Positions 33,601 to 46,186 of a DNA stretch of 64,000 nucleotides are shown piece after piece. This DNA is from Powellomyces hirtus (Eukaryota; Chytridiomycota; Chytridiomycetes; Spizellomycetales; Powellomycetaceae): contig JAHLKG010000009.1 of the NCBI GenBank assembly GCA_025526995.1, forward strand, positions 930,001-994,000. Direction: 5' to 3'. Below the pieces are notes generated by a model. It did no database searches, was not told where the DNA came from, and was given only the letters and a program-made list of their open reading frames with translations. Position numbers and translations under genes: made by a program. Position 1 is the first letter of the stretch. Each line of letters starts with the position of its first letter.

Positions 33601-36600
33601 TTCTGGGGAGTAATGTGGGTTCGCTAGCTTGGTGGTGATGTAGAAGCGGAATTCTGGGTTGTATTCGATTTCCTTCTCCCCGAGCTTCATGGTCAATTGA
33701 CCGCCCTTCTTGATGACCGACTTGTTGAGAATAGGGTCGAGGGCGGCATCAATAACTTCCAGAATTCCTTGCAAAATGACAGGCTTGCCATACTGGATCG
33801 CGTTCTCAAGCGTCCGCATAAAGTCAGTCTGCTTCAGATCAATGATTTTCAGATCTCGTCCGCCCTCCATGTTCTTGATCCATTTGTTGGCTTGGCCTTG
33901 CGGGTCGACCATGATGGGCCATCTTCGTCCTCGAGTCACAATGATGCCGTTTTCTGCGGAAAATGCATCGCTAGGCAATCCTTGCATGTTCCACTCTCTA
34001 ATATCCGTTGGCTTTCCAATAAAGGTGTCGAAGGAGAAGCCTGGCGAGAACGGAATTTCCAGCGTTTTGATTTGGGTCAACCAAACTGATCCTACGAGGT
34101 GTTGTCGGTAGTTACTCGGGAAAGGACCAGCGTAGGATAAGGAAGCAGCTGCAAGCAAGCAGTCACCGGGCAGGTAGGTCATTGCCTCTTCGTAGTCTTT
34201 GATGCTCTTTTCCCATCGATCGCGTTCGCCGGCCAAACCCGAAACCAGCTGCTCGGCTCTTTGCAGTTTCAGTTCCGTCTGCTCTGAGTCTTGCCGGAGC
34301 TTTTCCTTTAGTGCCACCTTTTCATCGTATTGGTTTTTGAGTTCGACTAGCTTGTCCTGGATTTCCTGCAGCTTTGCCTTCGCCTCTCTCATGGATTTCT
34401 GTTTCTTCTCCAACGTCTCCTGCGCAACCCTAAGCTTCTCACGCTTTGGCGCCACCTGTCGGAAAATGGTACCGTATGTCTCCATGGCCCTTACCCACAT
34501 ACACAACGATTTGGCAGCACCAGATACGCGTCCAACGACATCTGGCTGGAAGTTCTCATCCGCGCAGTATTGGGAGACTCGTTTGAGAATTTTGTCGGAA
34601 ATGTTATCCTTGTCAAAGCCCATGAGCTGTTTGATGAAGTAAGGATTTCCTAGCTGTCGCTTTGCCTCGTCCCATGTGGGCTCAGACTTTTTGAGAACCA
34701 TCACCGCTTCCATAACCTTTTCAACAAGCGGTGGAGGCTTTCCATAGGATCGGATTTCATTGAGATCCTTTTTGTTCAAACCCTCCAGGGCTTTCATTGC
34801 GGCGTTCAGAGCGGGCAGCGCTTGGTCCAAATCCGCCTGTGCAGCATCAGCAACCGCTCGCACTTCCTCCTCTTCGGCCTCCAGTTTCTCGGCTTTTGTC
34901 GCAACGCTTTTCGCTTGCTCATCAGCTTCGCGCTTCTGCTGCACGATAACGACCAAGTAATCCTCGCACTGTTTTTGAAATTGTGCAACCTGCGTTTTGG
35001 CCACTTCGAGCTCCACGGATATCTTCTCGACATTCAATCGTGTGTCGTCAAGCTTGCTCAGACCGTTACGCAGCTTGGCCGCGGCTTCTCCAATTTGCTT
35101 TCTCTTCTCACGAAGGAGCTCGAGGTAGCCCGTCACAAGCTCCAGATAATTGATGGGTGTCACGTAGTTGTAACGCTTCAGTTCTGAAATCATCTTTGCG
35201 GACGTCTGCACAACGGATGTGTGGACTGACACAAAGACTTGTGAAACAGCTTTCCTCACGTTATCTCCACCGACATCTGTGTTCTCCAAGTACTTGCTTC
35301 CAACCTCCAACAGAGCATCTTCAGGCCACTCTGAGAACCAGTCGATGGTGGTACAGTTGATCAAAGCTGGGAACATTCGCAGTCTGTTTCTGAACGGATC
35401 GCCTACGGGGCTCATGCACATCACAACGTGCAGGTTGTTGCGGACTCGCTCTATGAACCATGAATAAGCCGCGTCGGGGCTGTCAAGATTGCGCTCGCCT
35501 TTTGCTGAGGTTTGCAATGTATTTCGGATATCGGCCATTTCCTCGGGAGGGAAGAGATTTGGGACCTTGCCAAGCCTCAGATGTTAGTATGCATGAGATT
35601 CCAGACAAGCAGGACAATGCCCTCACCTCTCCACTGCTGAGGATGTTGCTGAGATCCTCCAAGAACGTATCCGAGATAATCTGCTGATCCGTGATCAGGA
35701 ACGCCGTAGGCTTACCATCCACTCCAGCCATTCTATAGATGGTTTTGAGATCTTCACGAAAATCTGCGTGCCTGTAATGTTTAGAAATCTTGATCTGGAA
35801 AATGGTTGTCTCGACTGTGAAGGCTGCCAGGCGAGCAAGGGACTGCCGGCCGCTTCCACCAACTCCAATTAGCAGCACATTTCCGGCTGGCTGCCGCAGG
35901 ATGCGAGTGATTCTACAAATGTGCTCCACCGCATCACGGAACAGCACCAAGTCTGCTTGTACGAAACCCGGCTCTTGATTGTATTCTGCCAGCTTCTCCT
36001 CCATGAACTTCTTGAGTGTGTCTATCTGTGGAACCTCTTCGTAAATTGGATCCGTCCCTGGGTCGCGCATAAAATCAACAAAGATCGGGATTCGCTTGTC
36101 AGGGCAAAGCTGTTTCAGAGACGCCGAGAAGTGCGCTACAAGTTTATCGTCCACCAGTTTGCTGAAGTATGACCGATCTTCTTTGTCTACCAGTCGATCA
36201 TGAAACACGCGGAAGACTTCATGCACCCAGAGCTTCTCGAACGATTCACGCGAGTCGTAAAACTCCCGATTGGCACGCAGCAGGCCTTGAAAGACCCGGG
36301 AGATGTCTCGAAGATTGAAAAGGTAGTGGATCTTGGCGGGCGTGGGCAACAAATGGCCGACAATGGTGTGATAAATCTCCATCGTGGCCTGCGTAATGAT
36401 GTCCCCGAGGGGTTTCACCTCTTCCTCAAAGTCCTGCAGCTTCTGATTGATGATGGTGCCGAAAATGCGCTTGATGGAGGATTCAGTCGGGAAAGTCATG
36501 TTAACCACCGTGAACCGCGACTGAACTCTCGGGCTCAGGACGTTTCTGCCTCCTCCAGGAGGACCCATCGCTGCAACGAGAAGGATATCGTTCATGAACT

Positions 36601-39600
36601 TGGGGGTCTGCTTTTGACGATCGTAAGCAAAGCCATAGTCCATCCACTGACGAAGGAATTCCAATGGCGGCTGAGAACCAAATGTATCCTTCATTGGCAT
36701 GTTGAGATCATCGATGAAGGTTATCAAATGCTTTCCGCCAGTTGGAACGTAAGTGTTCTTTGTTCGCTTCTCCAGTTTTCCTTCGATAATAGTCTGCAGG
36801 CCGTTGGAGGAGGTCCGAGCCGACAAGTTCACCAGAAGCACGTTGCTCGTATCTTGATTGAAGAGAACGCTCTGAAGCAATGACGTTTTGCCAGTTCCCA
36901 CTTCGCCGACCATGAGAACCGGGCTGCGCTTGTTGATGAGAGATCTGACGATGAACTCGTTACGAATCGTGTCAACAGTTGGCACAAAGATCTTGTAGAA
37001 AGGAGTCGTGGGATTATATCGCCATCCGCTTGGCAGCTTGTCTTCCCAGGGCGCCCAGCCCTTGTTCTGCTTATCTACGTAATACTCGTAGACGGTGTCT
37101 TTGCTGGGGAACTGTCCCTCAATCTCGCGGAGGAACATGTCGAAGCGTTTTCGACTGTCATCCGTGAGCGATCCACCCAACGCCCAAATCACTGAAAACA
37201 GGAACCAGAGCTCAATCATTCTGCTATAGCTATCACCGTCTTTGGGATCGACTCCATTCTCCGCGGTTGCCACAGAGTCGAACAAGATGCAAAATGACCG
37301 GATCGCACAGATCTCAGGCACGCGGATGAGCTCCTCACAAGCCTTTCGGAATTCCAGCGTCTGCGGGACGTACTTGTCAACAAGCCTCTTCAGAATCTCC
37401 GCGGATTCTTTTTCGGTTCGCTCTTGCATCCACGAGTCCAGGAAGGGGCGCCAACTGAGATCTTCGTAGTCCATGTAAATCATTCCGGCCCGACTAACTG
37501 TCGCTGGTGATGCCGTTGAGAGATCGTCCACTTCGAAGAGAAGAGACACTTGTTCCACCAGTGCGATACGCTCTCCGTTGATGAGGGTGAGCACCTTGTT
37601 GTCGTCCAACAGTGTGTTCATTGATTCAATCCACAGTGTGTCAACTGGCCCATCCAGAATGATCCACTTTAGTTCGGGCTTTTCGTCATTACAAGCCGTT
37701 CTCATGATACTCGACAGCACTCCGTCTGTCCACTCGTTCGTGCTGATGTTATTTTCGCCATAGAGCTCCCCAAGACTCAATGCCTTTGGATTGAGCGCGA
37801 ATGTCTTAACCGCCTGATACTTTTCCGAGTTTGTTTTCGCCAGCTTGGTACTAGTTGCTTGGAGCAGCTTCCACACCGTAGACTTTCCGGATCCGGTGGC
37901 CCCTACAATCATAACTCCGTGACGAGTGAGCTTTGTCTCGTAAAGCTGAATAACCTTAGTGATGATAGTTTCCAGGCATTGAAGGTTTCGCGCTTTCATT
38001 TCCTCGATGAGACAGGTGCGGAACTCTGTGTAGTCCACTGCGGGCGCTTCCACACCAGGAAACAAGTCAGACAAAATTCCCATGAAAAGAGGAACATCCC
38101 AAGCAGTCAGTTTCGGAACGTTGTTGTCCCTCATCGAGAGGTATACAACCACATCGTCTGCTACACTCATGTCCTCTCGCTTGCGTGTGCCAGCTCCACG
38201 AAGCGCGGAGGTCATGGCCCGAAGTCCAAAGTCGTAGTGATCTTGCTTAGACAGTTGCTGAATGGACAGCTTGTACAGTGTGTCGACTTTCTTGGAGAGT
38301 ACACGGGTGTTTGAGAAGCCCTCTGCAAACAGCATAATCTCGGCAATGAGTCCACTGTCGGGCACCATCATAGACACGGGTCGGAACAGCGACTTCAAGT
38401 TGTCCGGGAGTTCTGTCCGTCCCGCATAACCCGGGTTCATGGTGATGAAGATCCCACATGCCGTATTCAGACGGATCTCCTGACCCTCAAAGACGAACGT
38501 CTTTGCATTTCGGGCAATCGCCGACAAGATGGAAGAAATCTGCAACGCAACGACACTGAGAACTTCAATGTTGATACGGTTGAACTCATCAAAACATCCC
38601 CAAGCTCCAGTTTGCGACAGTCCAGAGAACATTCTTCCAATAGATTTGTAGTCCATATCTTCTGAGCAATTTTGGACGATGACGTATTTGCCCAAGCTTT
38701 TACCAAGATCCTTGACAGTCTCTGTCTTGCCCGTTCCAGCGGGCCCTTGTGGACTGCCACCACGATGGAGATGAAGAGCGGTCGTCAGCGTCATATAGCA
38801 TCGGTCTGTCAGCGGCGTGATGACCAATCTTCCACTGTTTCCGAGGTACTCGTAACCATATCTGAACTGGGTGTTGATCTGGCGAATGAAGCAGTCCTCG
38901 TCGTCTTTGGCTTCCTTTTCCCAATAGAACCGCATTTGACTCAACCAGTCAAAGTCGTTAACGTCGCTGACATTGGACTTGATCATTTTGTCAATGACAT
39001 CGCGTGAATGCACTTCAATCGTAATCAGCGCAATCAGTTTCTTGCGCTCGACTTTGTTCAATGGGGCCTTCACCAGATCAGCAAGCTTCTTTAAACGAAT
39101 GATCTGTCTTTTCTTCTGGTCTCTCATGGAGTGTTTGTCCCCTTTCTCTATATCCTGTAGAGCTTTGGTGCAATCCATGGTCCACGTCATCAAACCAGCA
39201 GTGATGAGAAGCTGACCGGGCCAATCCTTCAACCATTTGTCCATCTTTGCTTTCTTCATTGCCATAAGAGTGCCCATGAGCAGTCGACGAAGCGTGACTC
39301 GCATAGCAGACTCCACATCAGTAAGCCAACCCTCGACAGGACCTGGAGACCAGATATCAGCGACTGGACCCTGTTGAATGAATGGTCCAAACCTACCTTC
39401 AAGAGCAACTGGGGTGCTAAATGGCACGTACTCCCCATCACCAGAATGCATTCCAATGGCCTCAATATGCCGCCGGGTGTCGGTACCAACGACCATTAAC
39501 TCCAACTTGTTGATTCCATCGAAACACTTCTTCAGATGCGGCTGCACTGCGTTAGGATCCTTGGCTTGTCCCAAAATCTCAAGCAAATCATCGTTGGAGA

Positions 39601-42600
39601 GGAAGTAAAATCGCGGGAACGCCTGTCGCTTGGTCTCCAAGTACATATCCAATGATTTCTGGATCTTCTCAAGCTTGACGTTCATATCGGTGAGTTTTTC
39701 CAAAAGCTCTGGTTGGTGGGTAGCTTTCAGCACATTCTTATCCTCCATCATGCGGTTGATAATCGCTTTCCATGTGTTGTTGACACCATCAAACACAGCC
39801 GACTCTTTGGGCAGCTGCTTCCTGATATCTTCTGCTCCCACGAAAATATTCTCCAAGTACATCCACTGTCTCTGTACCTGCAGCAACATCTCGATGACCT
39901 CCATGATGCGAGAGAGCGTGCGCTCCCAGTGATCCACTTGACCCTCAAATGCAACAAAGAACTTGGAAGCTTTCATTGAGGAGAGCGTCACTTGGTTGTC
40001 TTCAAGAAGCTCGAAGATAGAATCAGTGCTTCTGAGTTTGGAGTATCCTCTGTCCTCCTTGTAAGGAATGATATCCAGATCCAACAGGTTCCACGCATCA
40101 GTAATTGCCTGGAGTCCTTGTTCGATGGATAGTTCTTTTGTGGCTGCCGCAGACAGGGTTGCGATGGATTCAGCATACTGATCCAGACCCATGTCGAGAA
40201 TCTTTTCCAACGTAAAGTCGGCCCCAGCAGGATCAAAGGTTTTTCCGACTTCTTCCATCAGCTCGGACCAATGTCGCTCACGCAGAGCAGGATTTTTCAT
40301 GTCCTGGAACAGCGGTAAAGTTCTCCTTGTGTGCTGTACGCGATCCCGGAGATTGAGGAACACGTCCCACTCCTTCATCTCCTTGCCCATTTTGTTCAAT
40401 CTCTTTAAGAGACCTTGCACAGATTCGTCAATCTCGGCCGCATCCAAAGTCAGGAACGGGCGTGTGCGCCATTTCTCGTACATGACAGTCCATTCTTGGT
40501 AGAGCTGCCAGATTTGACCAAGAAGGTCCAAAGAGTTGCACATAACCTCGAGATCCTTTGATGGTGGTTGATCCAGTTGGAAAACCCCAAGTCCTTTCTT
40601 CAAGTTCTTCTCGTTGTTGACCGCTCCTTGTACCATATTGCGGTATTCAGCAATTGATTTCAGAGCTTTATCAACCCCAAAGCTAGCCTGAAAAGGTCCC
40701 TTGGTGAGGAAATCCTCACGAATAGCAGCAGAGGACTTCGCAAAGTCGTCGACGGAAGTCAGGAGGTCGGCCTTGAATTTAGCTTTCGAATCCTGCAACG
40801 CCTTTTCTCCCTCAATGATGGTTTGCTGGAATGCTTGCCATTTCACAGGCAAGCTCTCAAGTAGCGCCTTCTCATCATCCTTGATTTGCACTTCATATTT
40901 TTCAAGAATCTCGTACTGTTCATGGATAGGACGGAACTGTGTCTCGATTGCCGGGATGTTAGCTTGCAGCTGCTGGAGCATGGTGAGGCTATCTCCCAAT
41001 TGATCGAGAGTCCGGGGCGGTGCGCGGAGTTTCTCGGTCTTCTCAGCAAACATCTTGTGCAAGTTACTGAGCTCCGTGCTCGCATTGGTATTGAGTAGTG
41101 TGGTGAGTTTGTTCTGCCACGCGTTGCAATGGCTGACGAGGGCATGTTTCAGGAGCGAGCAATCCAAACGGGCAAAATTGATATTTGTGAGAGTTTCTTC
41201 TTTCTGCGTGTTGTTGGCGACCTCGTTGTAACGGTTGATGTCCGCATCGAAGGTGGAGAGGGCTGGCTTCAGTTTCGCGTAACGACGGATGAAAGCGTCC
41301 TTGTTGATTTCCCAAATCTCGCGGTACGAGTCCCAGGTGCGGAGGTACTGCTGGCATTTGACAGCATTATTCGACATGCCGTTCTGAATGCTGACGAAAA
41401 TCTTGAGGATATCGTCTTCGTTAGCGATGATATCGTAGAACCGCGGCTTTGAGACTGCCGTGTCTGGCGCCAAGATCTCGCCGAGACGCGGGACCACCTC
41501 TAGGGTTGAGATCATTTCTCGCGCGACCTTGTTGACTGTCTCCTCGAGGTTGTTCAAGGTGGGGTTGAACTCTACGCGTTGATTCTCAAGGGTAATGTTG
41601 ACTTTGAACAGCGGTTGCACTTCCACCCCTCCATCGCGACTTTTGCCCTCCCCATTGATAGCTTTGTTGATCTCTTGCAAGGATCTTTTGACGGAAGTTC
41701 GCAAAGCTTCTTCCACCATAGCATCAATTTTGTCAATATAGCGTATCCAGTGGCCATACACCTCCTTTCCGTCGTTTCGGAATGCGTCGTAGGTGGTGTG
41801 CAAAGTGTTCCGAATGTTTTCGTGTACAGCGATAAGTTTCTCTCGTATGATATTGCGGTACCTGTCCTGCGCTTTCTCAAAGTCTTGGAGCTCGTAGATC
41901 TTCTTGCTCTCAATGTTCCAGAGCAGAGAGTCCGCGATGAGCTTGCAGTTGCGCCGGAGGCGGGTGTTGGACTCAATAAAGTCCGATACTGTCTTCTGTA
42001 CGTCCTGTGAGTGTCGCCGACATTCTTTTACAAAATAGTCAGTGATGCCTTTAGACGCCCACGTGAGGTTTAGCAACCCAGGATTGATCTTGCGATCAAG
42101 GAAACGAATTCGCTCTTTGAACAAAAGATGTTCCTCCGGTGATAAGGTCTCCATGATGCTGTTGTAGTCACGTACAACAAGCAAGACATTTTCTCGCAGA
42201 ATCCTCAGTTCTTCACGCTTGCTGTAGATTTCCTGTATAGCAAACGGCACATCCATCTTCAGCTTCTGCCAATATGTGATTTCAGCAAACAAGCGAAGCA
42301 GCTGCTTGTCAAACTTCATCTCCAGCAATCCTTGTCCTCGGCGGGCCATCAAAGTATTCTCGAGTCTGTCGCTCAAATCTGTCTGCAGACCAGCTACCCA
42401 GTCGGCGTGTGTTCGCGAGACGTAATCTTCAAGAGCACCAACGAGCGGCTCATACTGGCTTTTAGCCTCATCCGACAAGAGGGTATGCGGCAGATAGTAC
42501 GCATTTTGCAAAATGCTCATGGAATACGTTATTCTGCGAAGCAAAGACCGTGCCCAATACGCTGATCCAGATTCATCGGGATGCGAGCGAAGAATCTCTG

Positions 42601-44646
42601 GAGTTTTCCGGTGCGACTCGAACTCTGCTTTGACAGCATTCAGTTCCTGTAAAAACAGTATGTAGATATCTGCAGTCTTTTTTTCTACTGTTCGCTTGAT
42701 AGCCTCGCGTTTGGCAAGGTGGTGGAAGATCTCCAGCAGTTCGACACTGGTTTCCACTGTAGTGGCACCTTCAAACGCGGATGTGATTGTGTTTTGCATC
42801 ATCACTTCCAAATCTTTGATGCCCTGCTTAAAGTTGTTGTAATCGTCATGCCACCGCGTTGCCTTTACATCCAGAATGTATTTTCGGATACCCCATAGTG
42901 TTGCGAGCTGCTTTTCGAATGCAACCTCGATGTCCTCGAGGCTAGAAGATCTCGTTAGTGCAAGTTGCGATGTAAATGACTTGTCCTGACTCACCTCTTG
43001 CCAATTTCCAGCCCTTTTGAGCCGCCAAAGAACGGAATGGGTGCTTTCTCCCCACCGTTCAATTTCCTCGCAAACTGAATCTGCCCCTCACAGACCTCGA
43101 GCAAGTCTCGACATCGCTGAACAAAAGCATCGATCTGCGCAAAGATGCTACTCTCATCAAAATCCCATCTTCCCTTGGAAAACTTGGCAATATGGTGGCA
43201 CGTCCGTTTATAGATTGCCTTCCATGACTCTCCACAGTTGATGCTTTCTTGTAGGTTCATCATACTGGACTGCACATCACCGTGGAAGATCCCGTCCAAG
43301 GAAATTTTCGCGCCACATCGACGAATGATCTCATTGCTTACTTTCCGCAATAGACTCGTTAGCCGTTCTTTCGTATTGTAGTAGTTTGAGTTCGCCCAGA
43401 TCAAGCGGATGCAGTTAAGCAACCGTGGAAGGATGGCGGGAATACTTTTTGGTTCCGTGTTTGCCAGAATTTCGCAAGGATCTGTCAGCGTCGAGAGGAA
43501 CTTGAGATTTTCCTGTGCTTGCATGGTGCCTTCCTGTATCAGGTTCACCAGTCGTACGAATTGTTCGAGATAGGAAGACTTGGCCATATCTAATATCTTT
43601 AGAATTTGTTGAACATCTGCGCGATTCAGCTGATCGCTGATTCCCGACAAATCCTCGCATCTACTTCTCCAAAACTGGATTTCCTCGATGGGTCCAGAAT
43701 TCTCCGTGGTTTCAGATGCGTGTTGATTGTTGACCACCTCCTTGATTTGCCGCGTCCAATGTATAACCAGGGATTCCAACCTCTGCACAACATCTTTTGC
43801 CTTTGCGCAAGCATCCGGATTGGACAGATCTTCTCTCGGGACGTACAGCACGGTATGTCCCTTCAACTGAAATGCCGTGTCGGTCAATAGCGCCATGAAT
43901 TTATGCAGTTGGTTGCTGAATTCCTTGCGCGCACTTTCGGGCCATCGCTTATTGTCAACGAACATGGGAGCATATACACCTTGCATGACCCGTAGCAAGC
44001 TGTCCATTGTGGGACCAGTTACGGCGCCATACTGGATTTTCTGTTCAAAATTAGCGTCGGTAATGGGCTCCTCCCCGCCTCTTGTTGTGCGAATGAAGTA
44101 CATGAGCTCGGTAATGTTGTCGGTGGGTAAAGATAACTGCACCGTAAGTAATGGAGGATGAACGCTTGCATCCATGTACATCAAAAGTTTCTTGGCGTCC
44201 GAATTGGTCAGAAACTCTGTCACGGTCGCTGTGTGTTGTTCCGTCCACTGGTCCTCCGTGTATCCCGCAAGGGTTATGACTCTTCGCACGCGAGCCAGAA
44301 GAACCTTTTGATCGGGAGCATTTGATGGTGGGTCGACTGGCTCCTCCAGGTCCTTGCCTAATACAGACTGTTCGACAGCCTGCTGTCGTGCCTGCTCAGC
44401 GTCTCCGGCCATCCGCTCTTGTCCCAACACCCCAGCTGATGCACCGGCCTCATCTCCCGACGGTGCAATATCCTCCTTTGGCGGACCCACTGTTGTTGCC
44501 GCTTCGCCATTGTCTGTTACGGTTGCGTCTGCGCCCACGGGGTTGTCTGCGACTTTTGATTTTCCTTTCGGAGTTTTCGAGCGTCCGGCCGAACCAATTC
44601 TGGACGAGCTCTGAGACGACCGACCTTTGCTTTTTGTGTCAGTCAT
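30642..44646 (-). CDS. DNAH2: Axonemal dynein heavy chain, DNAH2-like (inner arm f/I1)
   Basis: Five exons (44646-42995, 42941-35627, 35565-31289, 31194-30826, 30744-30642) join in frame to about 4,571 residues with only four introns of 53-94 bases. The order is an N-terminal tail with DHC_N1/N2 regions (to ~1,900), then AAA modules. P-loops are GPAGTGKT (AAA1, ~1950), GATGSGKST (AAA2, ~2235), GEVGTGKTS (AAA3, ~2565) and GVGGSGRQS (AAA4, ~2915). The coiled-coil stalk and microtubule-binding region follow, then a C-terminal domain with KLYWLGAFTFPTGF, YLEGASWDRKN and CPLYYYP. The tail transition DVKATRWHDDY and the C-terminus resemble DNAH2 (I1 beta). The subtype is from memory of the family; dynein identity is certain. 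It powers flagellar beating, so the organism makes motile cells. The Lys/Ser-rich first 60 residues are low complexity. Confidence 0.93.
31257..31281 (+). repeat. Interstitial telomere-like (TTAGGG)n array in a dynein intron
   Basis: Four GGGTTA units, one with an extra G, lie in the 94-base intron between exons 31289 and 31194. On the transcribed strand they read as CCCTAA repeats, so each unit also carries the branch-site consensus CTAAC. TTAGGG is the telomere repeat of most fungi. Confidence 0.9.
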
Positions 44647-44829
44647 GACAGTTTGCTGGAGGATCCTGCCTACCAGGTAGAGATGATATATGCTCTATAC
44701 GTGTAAATAGTTTCAGCTCGTCAGAACGACCGTAAACGCGCGACGCGTGGGTAAGCATATCCGCGCGGAGCTTGCTGCGCAGTGCAATAGTGCTGTAGCG
44801 AGGGTAGCTGCTGCCTTCCAAATCACAAT

Positions 44830-44901
44830 GGCCTGGTGGCGCAATGGCAGCGTGTTGGACTTCGAATCCAGAGGTTGCGGGTTCGAGACCCGTCCGGGTC
44901 G
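44830..44901 (+). tRNA. tRNA-Arg (anticodon TCG)
   Basis: A 72-base cloverleaf folds by eye. The acceptor arms GGCCTGG and CCGGGTC pair with two G-T wobbles. The anticodon stem TTGGA/TCCAG encloses the loop CTTCGAA, giving anticodon TCG (reads CGA, Arg). The T arm is GCGGG-TTCGAGA-CCCGT. Discriminator base G is followed by TTTT, a Pol III terminator. CCA is not encoded and there is no intron. It sits between the dynein start (-) and the PaiB-like gene (+). Confidence 0.9.
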
Positions 44902-45056
44902 TTTTGCTTTTCTTTTTCTTGCAACTAACATCGAGATGACTCATGTGGCGCGGGGTTGCTTCACACCTTCCCGCTCCTGGCTCCCTTTTCCCCTTCAATG
45001 CGGTATTCTCAACAGGATCTGCCCATCGCACAACCTGCTTCCGCTCGTACTCGTAG

Positions 45057-45692
45057 ATGTGGATTCCCAGACCTTTCCGTCAAGATGACCCGATGGTCAT
45101 TTGCGAACATATTGAAAAAAACTCCTTTGGCCTGTTGACGGCACTGCTGCCAGGTGACTCGGTCCCGACCGCGGTGCATTTGCCTTTCCTGGTGGCACAA
45201 GCAGTCGACGCTCAGGATACGGCAACCTTTTTACTCGAAACGCATCTAGCTGCGGCCAACCCTCTTGCAAAGCTTCCTGAAGACCACCCTGTTCTAGTCG
45301 TTTTTGCTGGGCCGCACGCGTACATTTCTCCGTCAAGCTACAGCGATAAAACAAAGTCGGTTCCGACTTGGAACTACACCTCTGTGCATGTGCAAGGAAG
45401 ATTGAAGCGCGTGAGTTTAACGAGCCAGAGCGCAGGGGCTTTCATGCGGAGGCTGATTGCAAAATACGATCCGGACTGGGTGCCTGTGCATGATGACGTT
45501 GTGAGTCCACAGTACAAGGACGCAATGATGAAAGGGATCGTAGTGTGGAACATTATCGTAAACAAGGTGGAGGCCCAGTGGAAATTGAGTCAGAACAAAT
45601 CGGCGGCCGAAGTCAATGCCATTGCAGCAAGACTGCGGGAGGGCGGAAATCCGGACGTTGCCGCGCTGATGGTGGATCATACCATGAGATAG
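45057..45692 (+). CDS. PaiB-family FMN-binding protein
   Basis: A single exon encodes 211 residues. It matches the PaiB family from end to end: start MWIPRPFRQDDPM (bacterial M[YW]xPxxFxxDD), HLPFLV, NPLAKLPEDHPVLVVFAGPHAYISPS, the motif VPTWNYTSVHVQG, a C-terminal IVVWNIIVNKVEAQWKLSQN, and a final disordered-free helix. PaiB proteins have a split-barrel FMN-binding fold; in bacilli PaiB is a negative regulator of sporulation and protease genes, while in fungi the role is not established and a flavin-linked function is likely. It has no intron, unlike most neighbours, and belongs to a mostly bacterial family, which is compatible with ancient transfer (inference). Confidence 0.9.
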   Translation: MWIPRPFRQDDPMVICEHIEKNSFGLLTALLPGDSVPTAVHLPFLVAQAVDAQDTATFLLETHLAAANPLAKLPEDHPVLVVFAGPHAYISPSSYSDKTKSVPTWNYTSVHVQGRLKRVSLTSQSAGAFMRRLIAKYDPDWVPVHDDVVSPQYKDAMMKGIVVWNIIVNKVEAQWKLSQNKSAAEVNAIAARLREGGNPDVAALMVDHTMR

Positions 45693-46186
45693 GATGAGGG
45701 GGCAGTGCTCTTTCTCGCCGAAGGTTGGGCATTTCTCCCTGTACATAAATTTCCATTGAATAGCAAAAGGAAGCGATCCCGTAGAATTTCTAGACATTCT
45801 TCAATAGAAGGCTTTGTCATACACAAGAGACTACCGACGTTGCTTTCGAAAAGCTGGCCACAATAGCTACTACTGAACGCACTACCGGATGCAGTACATA
45901 CAGTAATAGTTGTTCGGAATCGAATAACTTTCACCAGAGATCATGACAGGCGTTGACGCCAAGGCCGTGTCTGCTATTTCACCTGTTTGCCACCACACGC
46001 TATGCATACGTTTGCTGGTTCTCTACCCAGGCAAGAAACCTATTATCTGCAATGTGCGTTTCCCGTATGTCAACATATTTAGAAGTACAGGGGGAAGTGG
46101 GGGGGGGGGGGGCAGATGATCATATGTACCTGGCCCTTTCATCGACGCAACGCACATGCGGTGAAGGGATCGGAAGAGGATTTGAG
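45693..46186. other. Intergenic between convergent PaiB-like and RasGEF genes
   Basis: About 490 bases with the two 3' flanks and a 14-base G run at 46099-46112. No gene recognised. Confidence 0.4.
46099..46112 (+). repeat. 14-base G homopolymer
   Basis: Continuous G run downstream of the RasGEF stop codon; it is a C-run on the RasGEF sense strand. Confidence 0.85.

Noticed and set aside
45975..45990. TTTGCCACC, the proteasome-associated control element (Rpn4 site) in reverse
   Set aside because: It lies about 2.9 kb from RPN12 and downstream of two other genes, so a nine-base chance match is more likely.
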